A stretch of 64,000 nucleotides of DNA from Streptomyces turgidiscabies Car8 (GCF_000331005.1 NZ_AEJB01000361.1:434001-498000), one strand, 5' to 3'; counted from the first letter of the stretch, positions 44,976 to 54,782 are shown. Notes: generated by a model from the letters alone, not told the origin. Numbers and translations are program-made.

Positions 44976-47900
44976 TCAGGCATCCTCAACCGTGGTGCCG
45001 CCGCTCGGAGATTGGAGGTACACGGTGACAGCGGCCGTTCCCGTGGGACTGCCGACGATGACGGCAGGGGCGGTGCTGCGGTTGGCGGAGCTGGCGGGGA
45101 GTACCGCGAGAGAGGTGATCGGTGCGCCGGTGACCAGGCGGAGAACTTCCTGGCCCGTGTGGTGGTCCCACACGCGGATGCTGGTGTCGTCCGAGCAGGC
45201 GCTGACGAGCATGTGGCGGTCGATGTCCGGGTGGGGCAAAGCGGCAAGGGCGGTGACGGGGCCCTGGTGCCCGGTCAGCGGTAGATGGGTTTCTGAGCGC
45301 GGGGCGAAGGGGTCCCACAGCCGGATCACGCCGTCCGATCCGCCGGTGGCCAAGAGGTGCCCGTCGGCCGTGGTCAGGCAGGTGAGGCTGCGCACGGCGC
45401 CGATGCGCTGGGGCAGACCCGTGTGCGGGTCGTGGCCGGGGTGCAGCAGGCGCACGGCACGGGTGGTGGCGATGGCCAGCAGCGGTGATCTGGTGCCGGG
45501 TAGGACGGCGAGCGCCCGAACGGTCGCCTCGGCACGCAGCGTCGGCAAGCGGGGGGTGTCGTCGTCGACGCGCAGGTACTCGATGCGGGAGTCGCTGATG
45601 GCGGCGGCGAGGAGGGACTGTCCGGTTTCCGGGTGGGGGAAGCGGGCCAGCGCCCGGACTCTGCTGTTGGAGTAGTACGAGGGAAGCAGGACGCGCCGTG
45701 CGCCTTCTTCCGTGGTGAGGTCGACGCTTCCATCCGCGTACCCGATGGCGATACGTGCGGTGGTGTCAGGTGTTGGTTCGAGAACGGTCAGTGCGGTGAC
45801 GTCTTTGTAGGGGCGGTCGTCCGGCGGGGTCAGCACGTGTGTTTCCTGGCCGGTCTGTACGGAGCGCACGGCGATCTCGCCGGCTCGGCCACCGCTGATG
45901 AGACTGGGTGGCCCGGATGGATGCGTCAGGAGGGCGACCTGGTCTGCCGAGGGATGATCGGTATCGTCGTCGACGGCCGGCGCCTGGAGGTCCCACAGGC
46001 GGATGGTGCGGTCGAACGATGCGGAGGCCAGGAGGGGCTGGCCTTGTGAGCCGGTGAAGACCGTCAGGCCGCGGACCATCTTGGTGTGCTCGGCGGGGAG
46101 TTGGCGAACGAGTACACCGGTGTCGGTATCGAAGACGTGCAGAGCGCCGTCGACGCTGCTGCCGGTGACCAGCAGGGGATCGCCATAGGGGCCCGGGTGC
46201 AGGGCCAGGGATGCCACGGCCTGCCGGATCGGCTGGTGTGCCTGCTGGACGCGCGTCAGCGGGTTCCAGATGCGCACGGACTTCGTGGAGCGGGACGCAA
46301 CGATCAGCCTCGGCTCGCCGCGGCGTGTGGCGAAGCCGACGACGGCGGAGGCGCCCCTGCCCGCGCATGGCAGTTCCCCGGCGTCGTCGAACGTCAGGGC
46401 ATCCACGACGGGGACGTAACTGCCGTCCTGGGCAATGGCGAGCAGTGGACCGGCGCCTGGTACTGGGATGACGGCGAGTGCGTGGACGAGGGGGCCGCGG
46501 TACCTCCTGCCGACGTCCTGTTCCCTCTGGAGGCGGCCGATGCTGTCCAGAGGCCGGCGCGTCTGGACGTGGCCGGTCATGGGGTCCACCAGGAGGAGGT
46601 CTTCAGTGGTGGCGACGGCGAGGAGCGGCCATCCGTATGCGCTGCGGCGGCCCCGTCGGCGTGCACCATCGCTGAAGGTGGCGACGGCACGGATGCGGCC
46701 TTCGAGCAGGGGGGCGGCCTCGCCGGTCTGGGGGTCGCACTGCCACAGCCCTCGGTCGGTTCCGACGATGAGGGAGGGTTCCCCGGGGCGGCGGCCGTCC
46801 TCCAGGACGGTCAGGGCGCGGGCGTGGGGTCCCAGACCTTCCAGGGCGGTGCCGAAGGGGCTGCCGGAGAGCGGGTCCCACAGGGTGAGATTTCCCCTCT
46901 CGTCCGCCGCTGCCAGCACCGCGGAGTCGTCGGCGGTACGGAAGGCGGCCAGTGCATAGGGGTTGCCGGGGGTGCCCGCAAGGATGTTGGTGGGCAGATG
47001 AAGGTGGTTGAATCGCGGGCGCAGTTGTGGGTGCCGCGTCGGGGTGTGCGGCGGCGTGCTGCCGGTGTGCTGGGCAAGGGCCAGGCTGTCGGCGCGGGAG
47101 GCGGGGGGTGCGTCGCCGACGAAGGGCTCGATGCGGGCCCATGCTGCCAGGTGCCGGATGCGATCGGTGGTGGTGATGGGCAGGCCAAGGGATCCGCGGA
47201 CGTTGTCACGGGTGGCCCAGGGCAGGAAGTGGGCTGGGATGTGGTCGTCGTCGACGGCGTTTCCCAGAGCGGCGTGGGTGATCAGGTGGCGACGCAGGTA
47301 GGGGTGCGGGGGTTGCTCAGGTGCCCGGTGTAGCAGCCGGGCAAAGGCCTGGGTGAGTTGCCGGTGGACGGGTGTGGTGTCGGCTGTCTCGGCGCCGCCC
47401 CCGGCAGGTGTGTCGGTGAGGGTCAGGAGTGTGTGGGGTGCGGTGCGCAGTGTCGCGCTGACGCGTTCGTGGATGGGGCGGTAGACGGTTCTGCCGTCTT
47501 CGTGGGCGGTTGTCAGATATCCGGTCAGGCGGCTGCCGCGCACCACTTGACGGATGGCGGCTGCCGCGTCGTCGCAGGGATGGAGGGCGTTCACTGCGGC
47601 CGGCCAGATGTCGGCCCAGGGCAGGCCCGCTCCCTGGGCGAAGGCGGTGGCGCGCAGAACGGCCAGGAGTTCTTCGGGAGTTGCGTCGCCGTGCAGGGCC
47701 ACGTCGGCGAGGTCCTGACGGAGCAGTTCGTACGTTCCCTGCCTCAACTGGAGGCGCCAGCCCAGGTCGGTGGGATGAGGCAGGGCGGTGCGGGCGTGCA
47801 GTTGTTGGGCGGCGAGCCGGGCGTCCAGGAATGAGGGGGCCACCTCTTCGGCCACCGCTGTGGCGACTCGGCTGATGCGGTCGTCGTCGCGGTCTAGGAG

Positions 47901-49499
47901 GCGCGAGCCCTGGGGTTCGGCGTGCAGCAGTGAGGCGGTGTAGGCGGCGATGTCGTCCTGTGCGGTGAGGGCGTCGGTACGCAGTGTCGGGCCGGCGTCG
48001 GTTGCCCGCTGCAGCAGGGCCAGGAGATCGCTGCCGGTCGGGCCGGCGGGGTCGGAACCGGAGGGGTCGGGGCCTTCGGTGGTGGAGCTGCGGATGCCGA
48101 GGAGGAGTCGGATGAGGGGCTGGCCGTCGTCGGCGCGGAGGCCGGCCAGCGGGCGCAGGACGTCGGTGATGATGCGGCGCGGGTTGCGGGCTTCGTCGAT
48201 GCCGTCGATCACTACGGTGAGAGGTGTGCCGTTGCGCAGCATGGAGGCGCGGACATGTGCGCGCAGTTCCTCAATCGGATCATGACCGGCCGGTGTCGGG
48301 TGGCCGGTGAGGGCCTCGTAGAGCGCGGCGGACAGCTCGTGCGGGTCGGTGTTGCGTGCCAGGACTGCTGCGTCGACAGCCCCTTCAGGGACTTGAAGGT
48401 GTTCGGGGATGGCGTCGAGGAGGGGGCGGTAGGCGTCGTCGGCACGGAATCGGGGATCGCTGAGCGTGACCAGGCGGGCCAGGAGGGCGCTCTTCCCGGA
48501 GCCGGCGGGCCCGGTCACGATGAGGACGCTGTCCTCACTGTCCAGAAACTCGATCATGCGAGTGATCAAGGCGGCACGTCCGGTGAAGTACCAGCCCGGG
48601 CTGCTGGCGGACATCTGGCCGGTGGCCCGGGAGATCCAGTACTCGTCCAGGTCGGCGCGGTTCCAGCCGACCTGGCTACGGGCGTCCTCAAGGAGGGTGG
48701 TGTCGGTGTAGCCGGGATTGGGCAGGCAGGGGCTCAGCGCGCGGGCGGCGAGTTGGAGGCTGACGCTGTCGCCCGGGGGCCAAATGCGGTGGATGTCCGC
48801 CATGGCGGTGCGGTCCCACACCGCGCCGCTGATGGCATGGAAGTCTTCCCAGCTCAGGTGGGAGCGCGCGTATCCATTGGTCTGGTCTTCGCAGTGCGCG
48901 CGGACCGCGGCCAGCAGCGAGGTGAACGCCTGAAGGCGGGGTCTGGCGTCTTCGTTGCCGGCGGTCAGCACCACCAGGGATCCCAACGCCCGGCGGTCCT
49001 CATCCAATGCTTTGAGAGTGTCTTGGAGTTCGTCCCTCAGGCGCCCGGAGAAACACGAGTCGACCATCACCAGGACATGCCCGGCACGGGAGTCGAGGAC
49101 GGTGGCGATCAGTTCGGCCGTGGGGAACGCAGTGCCCAAGGGGCGGTTCTCATCCGTGTCGGGAAGCCGCAGAAAATGCTGCCGTCCGCGGGGGGCGAGA
49201 CCGTGGCCGGTGATGTAGACGACAAGCGCTTCGTCGTCGTCGGCGTCGGCCAGGTCCTGGTCGATCAGGAAGCACCGCAGATCGTGCACGCCGAGCAGCG
49301 GCTTGGGTGGGGCCACAGGGGTGAAGCGCCGCTCGGCTTCGAGCCGTGCGTCAGCCCACCAGTCCTCCACGACCGATACCTGGGCGCTGATGCCGGCGCG
49401 GAAGGCCTCCCGGTCGGCCGGGGTGCCGTCGTCGTAGTCGCTGACGGCGACGACGACCAGGCGCCGGTGAAACGTGGACGGGACGTGTTCTTCGGTCAT
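44976..49499 (-). CDS. Caspase-STAND NTPase-WD40 protein (module 2)
   Basis: 1507 residues from the ATG at 49499, chosen because it overlaps the upstream hydrolase stop (ATGA); a longer frame upstream is the hydrolase shadow. Caspase domain with VVYITGHG (His99) and VMVDSCFSG (Cys149); STAND NTPase with Walker A GPAGSGKS at 330-337 and a Walker B-like TVVIDGIDEA at ~430; then WD40-type propellers over the C-terminal half (LLASASFDRTIRLWDLQ, ATGGSDGVIRLWDP, VSACSDDTSIRVWDHHTGQE). Same design as module 1, but the repeats are far more canonical and the sequence is diverged, so the two are not a recent duplication. Confidence 0.92.
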   Translation of the reverse strand: MTEEHVPSTFHRRLVVVAVSDYDDGTPADREAFRAGISAQVSVVEDWWADARLEAERRFTPVAPPKPLLGVHDLRCFLIDQDLADADDDEALVVYITGHGLAPRGRQHFLRLPDTDENRPLGTAFPTAELIATVLDSRAGHVLVMVDSCFSGRLRDELQDTLKALDEDRRALGSLVVLTAGNEDARPRLQAFTSLLAAVRAHCEDQTNGYARSHLSWEDFHAISGAVWDRTAMADIHRIWPPGDSVSLQLAARALSPCLPNPGYTDTTLLEDARSQVGWNRADLDEYWISRATGQMSASSPGWYFTGRAALITRMIEFLDSEDSVLIVTGPAGSGKSALLARLVTLSDPRFRADDAYRPLLDAIPEHLQVPEGAVDAAVLARNTDPHELSAALYEALTGHPTPAGHDPIEELRAHVRASMLRNGTPLTVVIDGIDEARNPRRIITDVLRPLAGLRADDGQPLIRLLLGIRSSTTEGPDPSGSDPAGPTGSDLLALLQRATDAGPTLRTDALTAQDDIAAYTASLLHAEPQGSRLLDRDDDRISRVATAVAEEVAPSFLDARLAAQQLHARTALPHPTDLGWRLQLRQGTYELLRQDLADVALHGDATPEELLAVLRATAFAQGAGLPWADIWPAAVNALHPCDDAAAAIRQVVRGSRLTGYLTTAHEDGRTVYRPIHERVSATLRTAPHTLLTLTDTPAGGGAETADTTPVHRQLTQAFARLLHRAPEQPPHPYLRRHLITHAALGNAVDDDHIPAHFLPWATRDNVRGSLGLPITTTDRIRHLAAWARIEPFVGDAPPASRADSLALAQHTGSTPPHTPTRHPQLRPRFNHLHLPTNILAGTPGNPYALAAFRTADDSAVLAAADERGNLTLWDPLSGSPFGTALEGLGPHARALTVLEDGRRPGEPSLIVGTDRGLWQCDPQTGEAAPLLEGRIRAVATFSDGARRRGRRSAYGWPLLAVATTEDLLLVDPMTGHVQTRRPLDSIGRLQREQDVGRRYRGPLVHALAVIPVPGAGPLLAIAQDGSYVPVVDALTFDDAGELPCAGRGASAVVGFATRRGEPRLIVASRSTKSVRIWNPLTRVQQAHQPIRQAVASLALHPGPYGDPLLVTGSSVDGALHVFDTDTGVLVRQLPAEHTKMVRGLTVFTGSQGQPLLASASFDRTIRLWDLQAPAVDDDTDHPSADQVALLTHPSGPPSLISGGRAGEIAVRSVQTGQETHVLTPPDDRPYKDVTALTVLEPTPDTTARIAIGYADGSVDLTTEEGARRVLLPSYYSNSRVRALARFPHPETGQSLLAAAISDSRIEYLRVDDDTPRLPTLRAEATVRALAVLPGTRSPLLAIATTRAVRLLHPGHDPHTGLPQRIGAVRSLTCLTTADGHLLATGGSDGVIRLWDPFAPRSETHLPLTGHQGPVTALAALPHPDIDRHMLVSACSDDTSIRVWDHHTGQEVLRLVTGAPITSLAVLPASSANRSTAPAVIVGSPTGTAAVTVYLQSPSGGTTVEDA

Positions 49500-50395
49500 G
49501 ACCAGTGATGGGTGGCTGCCTGCGCGACCGGGAGGGTACGCAGGTACGCCAAGGCGGCGTGGGGGTCGATGTTGCCGTTGTCGACTTCGACGTCGGTGAC
49601 GTTGCGGGCGCCCAGGGCCAGACCGGCTGCGCCGGTGACGACATCGTCCGGGTCGTAGACGTTGAGCCACTTGATGTGCGCGGGCATGGCAAGCAGCTCC
49701 GGCTCCGGAATGTTCATGGCACGCCGCACGGCGGGGATGCCCAGGGGCGAGCCGCAGGTGACGAAGGTGTGCACGGCGGTGCCGGGAGCGGCGATCTTCT
49801 TCTGCCGGATGAGGTCGTAGGCGATCACGCTGCCCAGTGAGTGGCCGATGATGACGGTGGCGGTGTCATCGCTGAAGGCTTTGAGGACGTGATCGTGGAC
49901 CTGGGAGGCGAGGTTGAGGTGCTTGAGATAGAAGCGGACCTCGCGCAGACCGGTGACCAACTTGCCGACGACGCTGTCAGGGGTGCGTCGGTCGTAGACC
50001 ATGGCGCGGCGGGTGACGCTGGCCGGCCACAGCTTCGGCGGCCCGAGCGTCGTCGGGTCCAGTTCCGCAGCCAGAGCCCGCTCCTGCGGGGTCAGGAGAT
50101 CGTCCAGTGCCTCGACGATGAAGGCCTCTTCGTCGGCGGTGAGGGCAGTGGAGTCGTCCGGGAAGAAGTCCGACGGGCCCAGCCGGTCCGCGCCTCGTGC
50201 CAGCAGCGAGGACCAGTGCGGAATCTCCAGAGTGGGTGTCAGACGGGGGTCGGTGCGCACCGCGTCCTGCCCGTGCAGGGCGGTGATGCCGCGGTTCAGT
50301 GCCTTGTTCCAGTCTTTAATCAGCTCGCGCTGCGACGTACGGCCCTGCTTGATGCCATGCACTCCGACGATGTGCTGCCGCACTCGTTCCCCCAC
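49496..50395 (-). CDS. Alpha/beta hydrolase coupled to caspase-STAND (module 2)
   Basis: 299 residues. IVGVHGIKQG (oxyanion HG), IIGHSLGSVIAYDL (nucleophile Ser), TCGSPLGIPAV, and NVYDPDDVV as the likely acid block. Closely parallels the module 1 hydrolase in these motifs. It precedes and is translationally coupled (ATGA) to its caspase, whereas in module 1 the hydrolase follows. Cytoplasmic, no signal peptide. Confidence 0.82.
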   Translation of the reverse strand: MGERVRQHIVGVHGIKQGRTSQRELIKDWNKALNRGITALHGQDAVRTDPRLTPTLEIPHWSSLLARGADRLGPSDFFPDDSTALTADEEAFIVEALDDLLTPQERALAAELDPTTLGPPKLWPASVTRRAMVYDRRTPDSVVGKLVTGLREVRFYLKHLNLASQVHDHVLKAFSDDTATVIIGHSLGSVIAYDLIRQKKIAAPGTAVHTFVTCGSPLGIPAVRRAMNIPEPELLAMPAHIKWLNVYDPDDVVTGAAGLALGARNVTDVEVDNGNIDPHAALAYLRTLPVAQAATHHWS

Positions 50396-51472
50396 CGCTT
50401 GCGCCTGCGTCCCTGCCCAACCACCAGCCTCAGCGGCATGGTTGGGACCCCACTCTACGGTGGGTGGCGCAGCCTCTCCATTCCGGCAGACTCACGGCGC
50501 ATCGTCCCCATGGGCCCCGCCTCGCGGGCCGGGCGATGTTGCTCAGTCTCCCCCGGCAGCCTGGAGCCGCCTCGAACCTGTGGACGCGACGCCTGCCGGT
50601 GGGGGTTTGCGCTCAGGGCTTCCTGGATCGGCCCGCTGCACGCACTGTCAATGGCCTTGAAGTTCGGTTCTGATCCACTTCTTGTGGGCTTCCCCGGCGG
50701 CGGCGGACATATCCAACGGGGCGCGAGCAGGCCGTCCGCCGCTGTCCTGGGTGGGCCAGCGTGTCGGTTCAGGTGAGAGACTGCCTGTGGCCTGGTAACT
50801 CTCTGTGGCGAAGCCTCGGCGAGGCAACCCCCGTGTACGTACTGGTGCAGATCCGGCCGCCGAGAAGGCGCTGAGACCCTGACCCTTATACAAGCCCCGC
50901 GTTTCGCGGCTGCCCGTCGATCGGGAATTTGCTTTCGAGGTACGGCGACGCCGTCCTGACGGACAGCCACCCCGTGCCGACATCGGAAGATCCTCGAATC
51001 TGCATTCAACGGTCGGCACCTCAGTCGCTTTATACCGGGCGGGGCGTCATCCGCTGGGTGAGGTCCGAGGCATGGGCCCTCCAACCAGCAGGACGGGGAG
51101 CGCATTTGCGGTTGCATATCTCAGAGTGGGGTGTGCGCCGGAGTGTTCGAGGGGCGGAAAGTGTACCTCACGTTGAGGGCGTTTTCGGTGGGTGTTGCCA
51201 GGCGTGTGGAGCGGATGCGGCAACGTGCGTCACGGTGTTCGAGGCGCGCCGATTGGCGCGCTGGCCTGCCATATGATGCAGGCTTTGATGTTTTCGTGTC
51301 TCAATGTGACCAGTTCTGACAATTTCGCAGAGTCAGTTGAGAGCTGCGCAATTGCATGTACTGATCGCGGACTCCGGGGCATCGACTATTCGTCTTCCCG
51401 GACGCAGAAGCTTTGCTTATTGAACTGAACCGGATGGCGGTGGGGCCTAGTGAGGCGCTAGCGTCGCTTGGC
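50396..51472. other. 1.1-kb stretch without a supported gene
   Basis: Holds the upstream region of module 2 at its left end. Open frames are low-complexity. From about 51100 the base composition drops towards A+T compared with the neighbours, suggesting a promoter zone or a junction of DNA with different origin. Confidence 0.4.
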
Positions 51473-51529
51473 ATGAGAAGGACCCCGGGCGGCCTGGTAA
51501 CCAACTCCGGGGTCCCTCATGTGCGTTGA
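51473..51529 (+). CDS. Possible 18-residue leader peptide
   Basis: ATG AGA AGG ACC CCG ... CGT TGA encodes MRRTPGGLVTNSGVPHVR. It contains the hairpin below and ends 27 bases before the next gene. Could be a translated attenuator leader or chance. Confidence 0.3.
   Translation: MRRTPGGLVTNSGVPHVR
51480..51515. promoter_or_regulatory. Leader hairpin before the small membrane gene
   Basis: GGACCCCGG and CCGGGGTCC form a perfect 9-bp stem with an 18-base loop, 41 bases before the GTG at 51557. Possible attenuator. Confidence 0.45.
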
Positions 51530-51556
51530 CCAATCAAGAGAAAGTGAGGTCTCTCC

Positions 51557-51823
51557 GTGATTGACCTATATCGCGCCACTGACTGGTTGAAGTCGGCGGC
51601 GGGCTACGACGCTAACATTCCGCGTAGTCTGCGCGGTGAAACCCGTACGCTGGTTGCCTGGGCTGTCACCGTGCAGCTCAGCTTCTTCCTGCTGCTGGTG
51701 GTCCTGCCCCTCATCCTCGTGACCGAGGCGTGGCAGGCACCGGCCGGCGTCGCGGCAGCGTCTCTGTCATGGGCCGCATCGCGCCACTCCAGCCTGCGCT
51801 ACCTGCGCGTCCGCCTCGTCTGA
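51557..51823 (+). CDS. Small membrane protein
   Basis: 88 residues, GTG start with AGTGAGGT upstream. After a soluble N-terminus (YRATDWLKSAAGYDANIPRS) come two predicted membrane helices: WAVTVQLSFFLLLVVLPLIL and a shorter PAGVAAASLSWAA segment, then a basic tail. Not recognised. First gene of a plus-strand run of regulatory genes. Confidence 0.6.
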   Translation: MIDLYRATDWLKSAAGYDANIPRSLRGETRTLVAWAVTVQLSFFLLLVVLPLILVTEAWQAPAGVAAASLSWAASRHSSLRYLRVRLV

Positions 51824-51982
51824 ATCATCTCGTGCCGGCCGGCGGCAGCAGTCGGGCCGTCGGCCGGCACAGCCTCTCGCACCTCCTGATCAAGATCCGG
51901 ACTCGCTGGTTCCTCTTCACGGTGTGCCGAAGATCTGCGGTGATCCGGAGAGAAACCCGGACAGTGCGTTCCTGGAGGAACG

Positions 51983-53050
51983 ATGCCATCCAACGGCCCT
52001 CAGTACGGCAAGTGCCGGTACTGCAAGCAGCGCTTCGAACGGCCCGATAAGCCTGGCCGGAAGCAGGAGTACTGCAACCCCGGCTGCCGTCGGCGTGCTC
52101 AGCGCGAACGCGGCCGCCAGGTCACGGAGCAGGGCAGCCCGCTGCCGCTCGGCCGGAACATCGCCGAGTCCGTGCAGGTGCTGGCGCAGGGGCTGCTGGC
52201 AGCGGAGTACGACGAACAGGGTCTCGAGGACCTGCTGCGCCGGGCCGGCGAGCTGACCAAGGAAGTGGAGTACTACGTCTGCGCCGCGGTCCATGACGCA
52301 CGGATGAGCGGCGCCGGCTGGGAGACGGTGGCGGAAGCGGCCTCGGTGAGCGCCGCGACGGCGCGGGCTCGTTGGGGTGGGAAGACCGTGGAGCGGCGGC
52401 TCGAACTGCGGGCGAGTGAACGCGCGTCCGCCCGTCCACGCGAACTCGCGCCTCAGGCAGCGCAACTGCGCGGGGACGGCCAGGAGATCAGGCAGCCGTC
52501 CGAGCGCAGCTCGGGCAAGCTCGGTGCCGCCCTGTCACATCTGCACCGCTGCAGCCGGTTGACCATGCGCGAGGTCGCTGAGCAGACCGGGCTCTCGCCG
52601 TCCTATGTGTCGCGGATCCTGTCCGGCGACCGCGTGCCGGCCTGGCCGGTGGTGCAGGCGCTCACCGATCTCTTCGGGGGAGACCCTGACGAACTGACCG
52701 TGCTGTGGGAGAACGCCCAGGGAATCACCCCGGCTGCACGGCAGCCGATCCCGGATGCCATGGCCCGTCTCAAAACCGCCCTTCGGGGCCTGTACCTCGC
52801 GGCAGCCTCACCTCCGCATGCCCGCATCCACAAAGCGAGCGGCGGCGTGCTCAGCGTGGCCGTCGTCAAGGACATCCTCAGCGGCCAGCTCGTTCCGGAC
52901 TGGAAGACCACGGTCGCCTTCGTCCGCGCGATCGGCGGGACCCCTGCCGATATCCGCCCCCTGTGGGAAGGCGTGCACTACGCCTTTCTGGTCTATATGG
53001 ATCCGCCGACGGACGAGGACGCCGGACCACCGTCACCGGGACCGGGATGA
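51983..53050 (+). CDS. Zinc-finger/HTH transcriptional regulator
   Basis: 355 residues. N-terminal CxxC...CxxxC cluster (Cys11, Cys14, Cys31, Cys35) followed by a basic stretch, like the small zinc knuckles before HTH regions in actinobacterial regulators. A middle helical part with VAEAASVSAATARARWG, an XRE-type HTH (LTMREVAEQTGLSPSYVSRI), then a second HTH-like half (SVAVVKDILSGQLVPDWKT) and an acidic tail. Probably binds DNA as a regulator of nearby genes. GGAGGAACG lies just before the ATG. Confidence 0.75.
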   Translation: MPSNGPQYGKCRYCKQRFERPDKPGRKQEYCNPGCRRRAQRERGRQVTEQGSPLPLGRNIAESVQVLAQGLLAAEYDEQGLEDLLRRAGELTKEVEYYVCAAVHDARMSGAGWETVAEAASVSAATARARWGGKTVERRLELRASERASARPRELAPQAAQLRGDGQEIRQPSERSSGKLGAALSHLHRCSRLTMREVAEQTGLSPSYVSRILSGDRVPAWPVVQALTDLFGGDPDELTVLWENAQGITPAARQPIPDAMARLKTALRGLYLAAASPPHARIHKASGGVLSVAVVKDILSGQLVPDWKTTVAFVRAIGGTPADIRPLWEGVHYAFLVYMDPPTDEDAGPPSPGPG

Positions 53051-53101
53051 GACACCGGCAGGCAGCAGAACGATCCGCCCAAGCCAGGACTGAAACACCC
53101 C

Positions 53102-53686
53102 ATGAACCGGATCCGCTCAGCACCCGGGAGACCCGCGATGGCCAATCTCTTGGGCCCGCGCCGCAGTACCGCCCGCGCCCGCCCGCGACAGACCCATCAG
53201 GCACCGGAGCCGCCACGGCGGCCGGCGGGCCTGGTGATAGACCCGCCCCCGGAGTACACCGCCTTCTGCCTGCTCTACCAGGACAGCTACCTGCGCTACG
53301 CCCGGGCCCGCCTGACCGATCCGGGGCTGAGCCGCCGTCTGGTGGAGAGGGCTTTGGGCCTGGTGGCCACCAACTGGGCGAGCGTCCTGGCCAGCCACTG
53401 CCCCGCCGCGGAAGCCTGGGACATTCTCGTCTCGGTGATCACAACCGTCGTCCGGCAGCGCCCCGCCACCGGGGCCCGGCCCTGCAACGCTGTCTACCGG
53501 ATGCTCTCGCCCCTGCAGGCGGATGTCGTCATCCTGCGCCACCGCCTGTCCCTCAACGACGAGCAGGCAGCCGACCTCATGGGCGTTGAGGAACCCGTCG
53601 TGGCCAGCCAGCTACGCATGGCGCACCGCAACCTCCCCCAGGGAGTGGCAAATTCACTGCCGGCCGCTCCCGGCGCGAAAACCTGA
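53102..53686 (+). CDS. Sigma-70-like HTH protein
   Basis: 194 residues. TAFCLLYQDSYLRYARARL resembles the region-2 start of ECF-type sigma factors, and LSPLQADVVILRHRLSLNDE, then QAADLMGVEEPVVASQLRMA, is the region-4-like HTH. The promoter-melting core of region 2 is poorly conserved, so it may act as a sigma-like regulator rather than a true sigma factor. Starts 51 bases after the previous gene and is probably in its operon. An internal ATG at 53138 is an alternative start. Confidence 0.65.
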   Translation: MNRIRSAPGRPAMANLLGPRRSTARARPRQTHQAPEPPRRPAGLVIDPPPEYTAFCLLYQDSYLRYARARLTDPGLSRRLVERALGLVATNWASVLASHCPAAEAWDILVSVITTVVRQRPATGARPCNAVYRMLSPLQADVVILRHRLSLNDEQAADLMGVEEPVVASQLRMAHRNLPQGVANSLPAAPGAKT

Positions 53687-53857
53687 CTCGCGCACGCGAA
53701 ACCACTCGCCACGACCGCACTTCACACAAGCAGGAAATCTCTCACCATACCGCTCCCACCGCCGATTGCGCCTGATCCTGGCCCGCGGCACCGGTATTTC
53801 TCTACGATGGATATTCGTTGACCCGCGTGCCGTGTTGACACGGCAGTGAGGGGCTGG

Positions 53858-54673
53858 ATGAACCACGCAGAGACGCCGCTTTCCCGCACCATCGATGTCA
53901 CGCGGCCGAGCCTGGCCCGGATGCACAACTACTTGCTCGGCGGCAGGGACAACTACCCTGCGGACAGGGCAGTGTGCGAACAATTGCTCGACCGCGCCCC
54001 TGATGCGCAGGTCCTGACCATCGACAACCGCCGCTTCCTCGAACGTGCCGTCCACTGTCTGGCACTGGAGCACGGGGTACGCCAGTTCCTCGACTTCGGA
54101 TCGGGCCTGCCAGCCCAGGACAACGTCCACGAAATCGCCCAGCGCACCGACGCAGCCTGCCGCGTGGTCTACATCGACAACGACCCCATGGTCCTGGCCT
54201 ACGGCCGCGTCCTGCTGGAGGACAACGGCCAGACCGTCGTCGTCCAGGCAGACCTGCGCGATCCCGAAGCCATCATGGATACCCCTCGCGTCACCGGCCT
54301 CATCAACTTCACTCAGCCCGTGGCCTGCCTGCTCGTCTCCGTCCTGCACTGCATCCCCGACGACGACGACCCGTCCGGCCTGATACGCCGCGTGGCGGCC
54401 CGCCTCGCTCCTGGCAGCTTTCTTGTGATCAGCCAACTGGTCAGCCAGGACCGAGCAACCCGCTGCTCCCTCACCGATTTCATGCACGAGAGCACGGAGG
54501 GAAACTGGGGACGTGTCCGCAGCCCCGAGGAAACGAGCCGTTTCTTCACCGGCCTGGACGTCCTGGCCCCCGGACTCGGAGACGTGGCGAACTGGCGGGT
54601 CGGCGCCCGCTTCGCCTCCCGCCGGCGAACCCGTGAATGGATCGAATACGGAGGCGTCGGCCGTGTCCGCTGA
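53858..54673 (+). CDS. SAM-dependent methyltransferase, DUF574 family
   Basis: 271 residues. It has the DUF574 hallmarks: IDVTRPSLARMHNYLLGGRD and NYPADRAVCEQLL, the SAM-binding FLDFGSGLPAQDNVHEIAQ, VVYIDNDPMVLAYGR, and VTGLINFTQPVACLLVSVLH. GAGGGG lies 5 bases before ATG 53858 (GTG 53846 is an alternative). These genes are expanded in Streptomyces, commonly near Scr1/DUF397 pairs as here; substrate unknown. Confidence 0.88.
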   Translation: MNHAETPLSRTIDVTRPSLARMHNYLLGGRDNYPADRAVCEQLLDRAPDAQVLTIDNRRFLERAVHCLALEHGVRQFLDFGSGLPAQDNVHEIAQRTDAACRVVYIDNDPMVLAYGRVLLEDNGQTVVVQADLRDPEAIMDTPRVTGLINFTQPVACLLVSVLHCIPDDDDPSGLIRRVAARLAPGSFLVISQLVSQDRATRCSLTDFMHESTEGNWGRVRSPEETSRFFTGLDVLAPGLGDVANWRVGARFASRRRTREWIEYGGVGRVR

Positions 54674-54782
54674 GGCGCTCACATCGCTTCGCCGACAGCA
54701 CGCTTGTGCCGCACTAGGGCCTGTTCCAGGTTCGGATCATTGGTTTGGGGATTCGCCGGTGCCGGGTGGCTGGGCCTGGTAG

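Noticed and set aside
46086..47333. 415-residue plus-strand frame
   Set aside because: Antisense to the WD40 region of module 2; Gly-rich shadow.
48255..49508. 417-residue plus-strand frame
   Set aside because: Antisense to the caspase-STAND part of module 2, whose motifs are intact.
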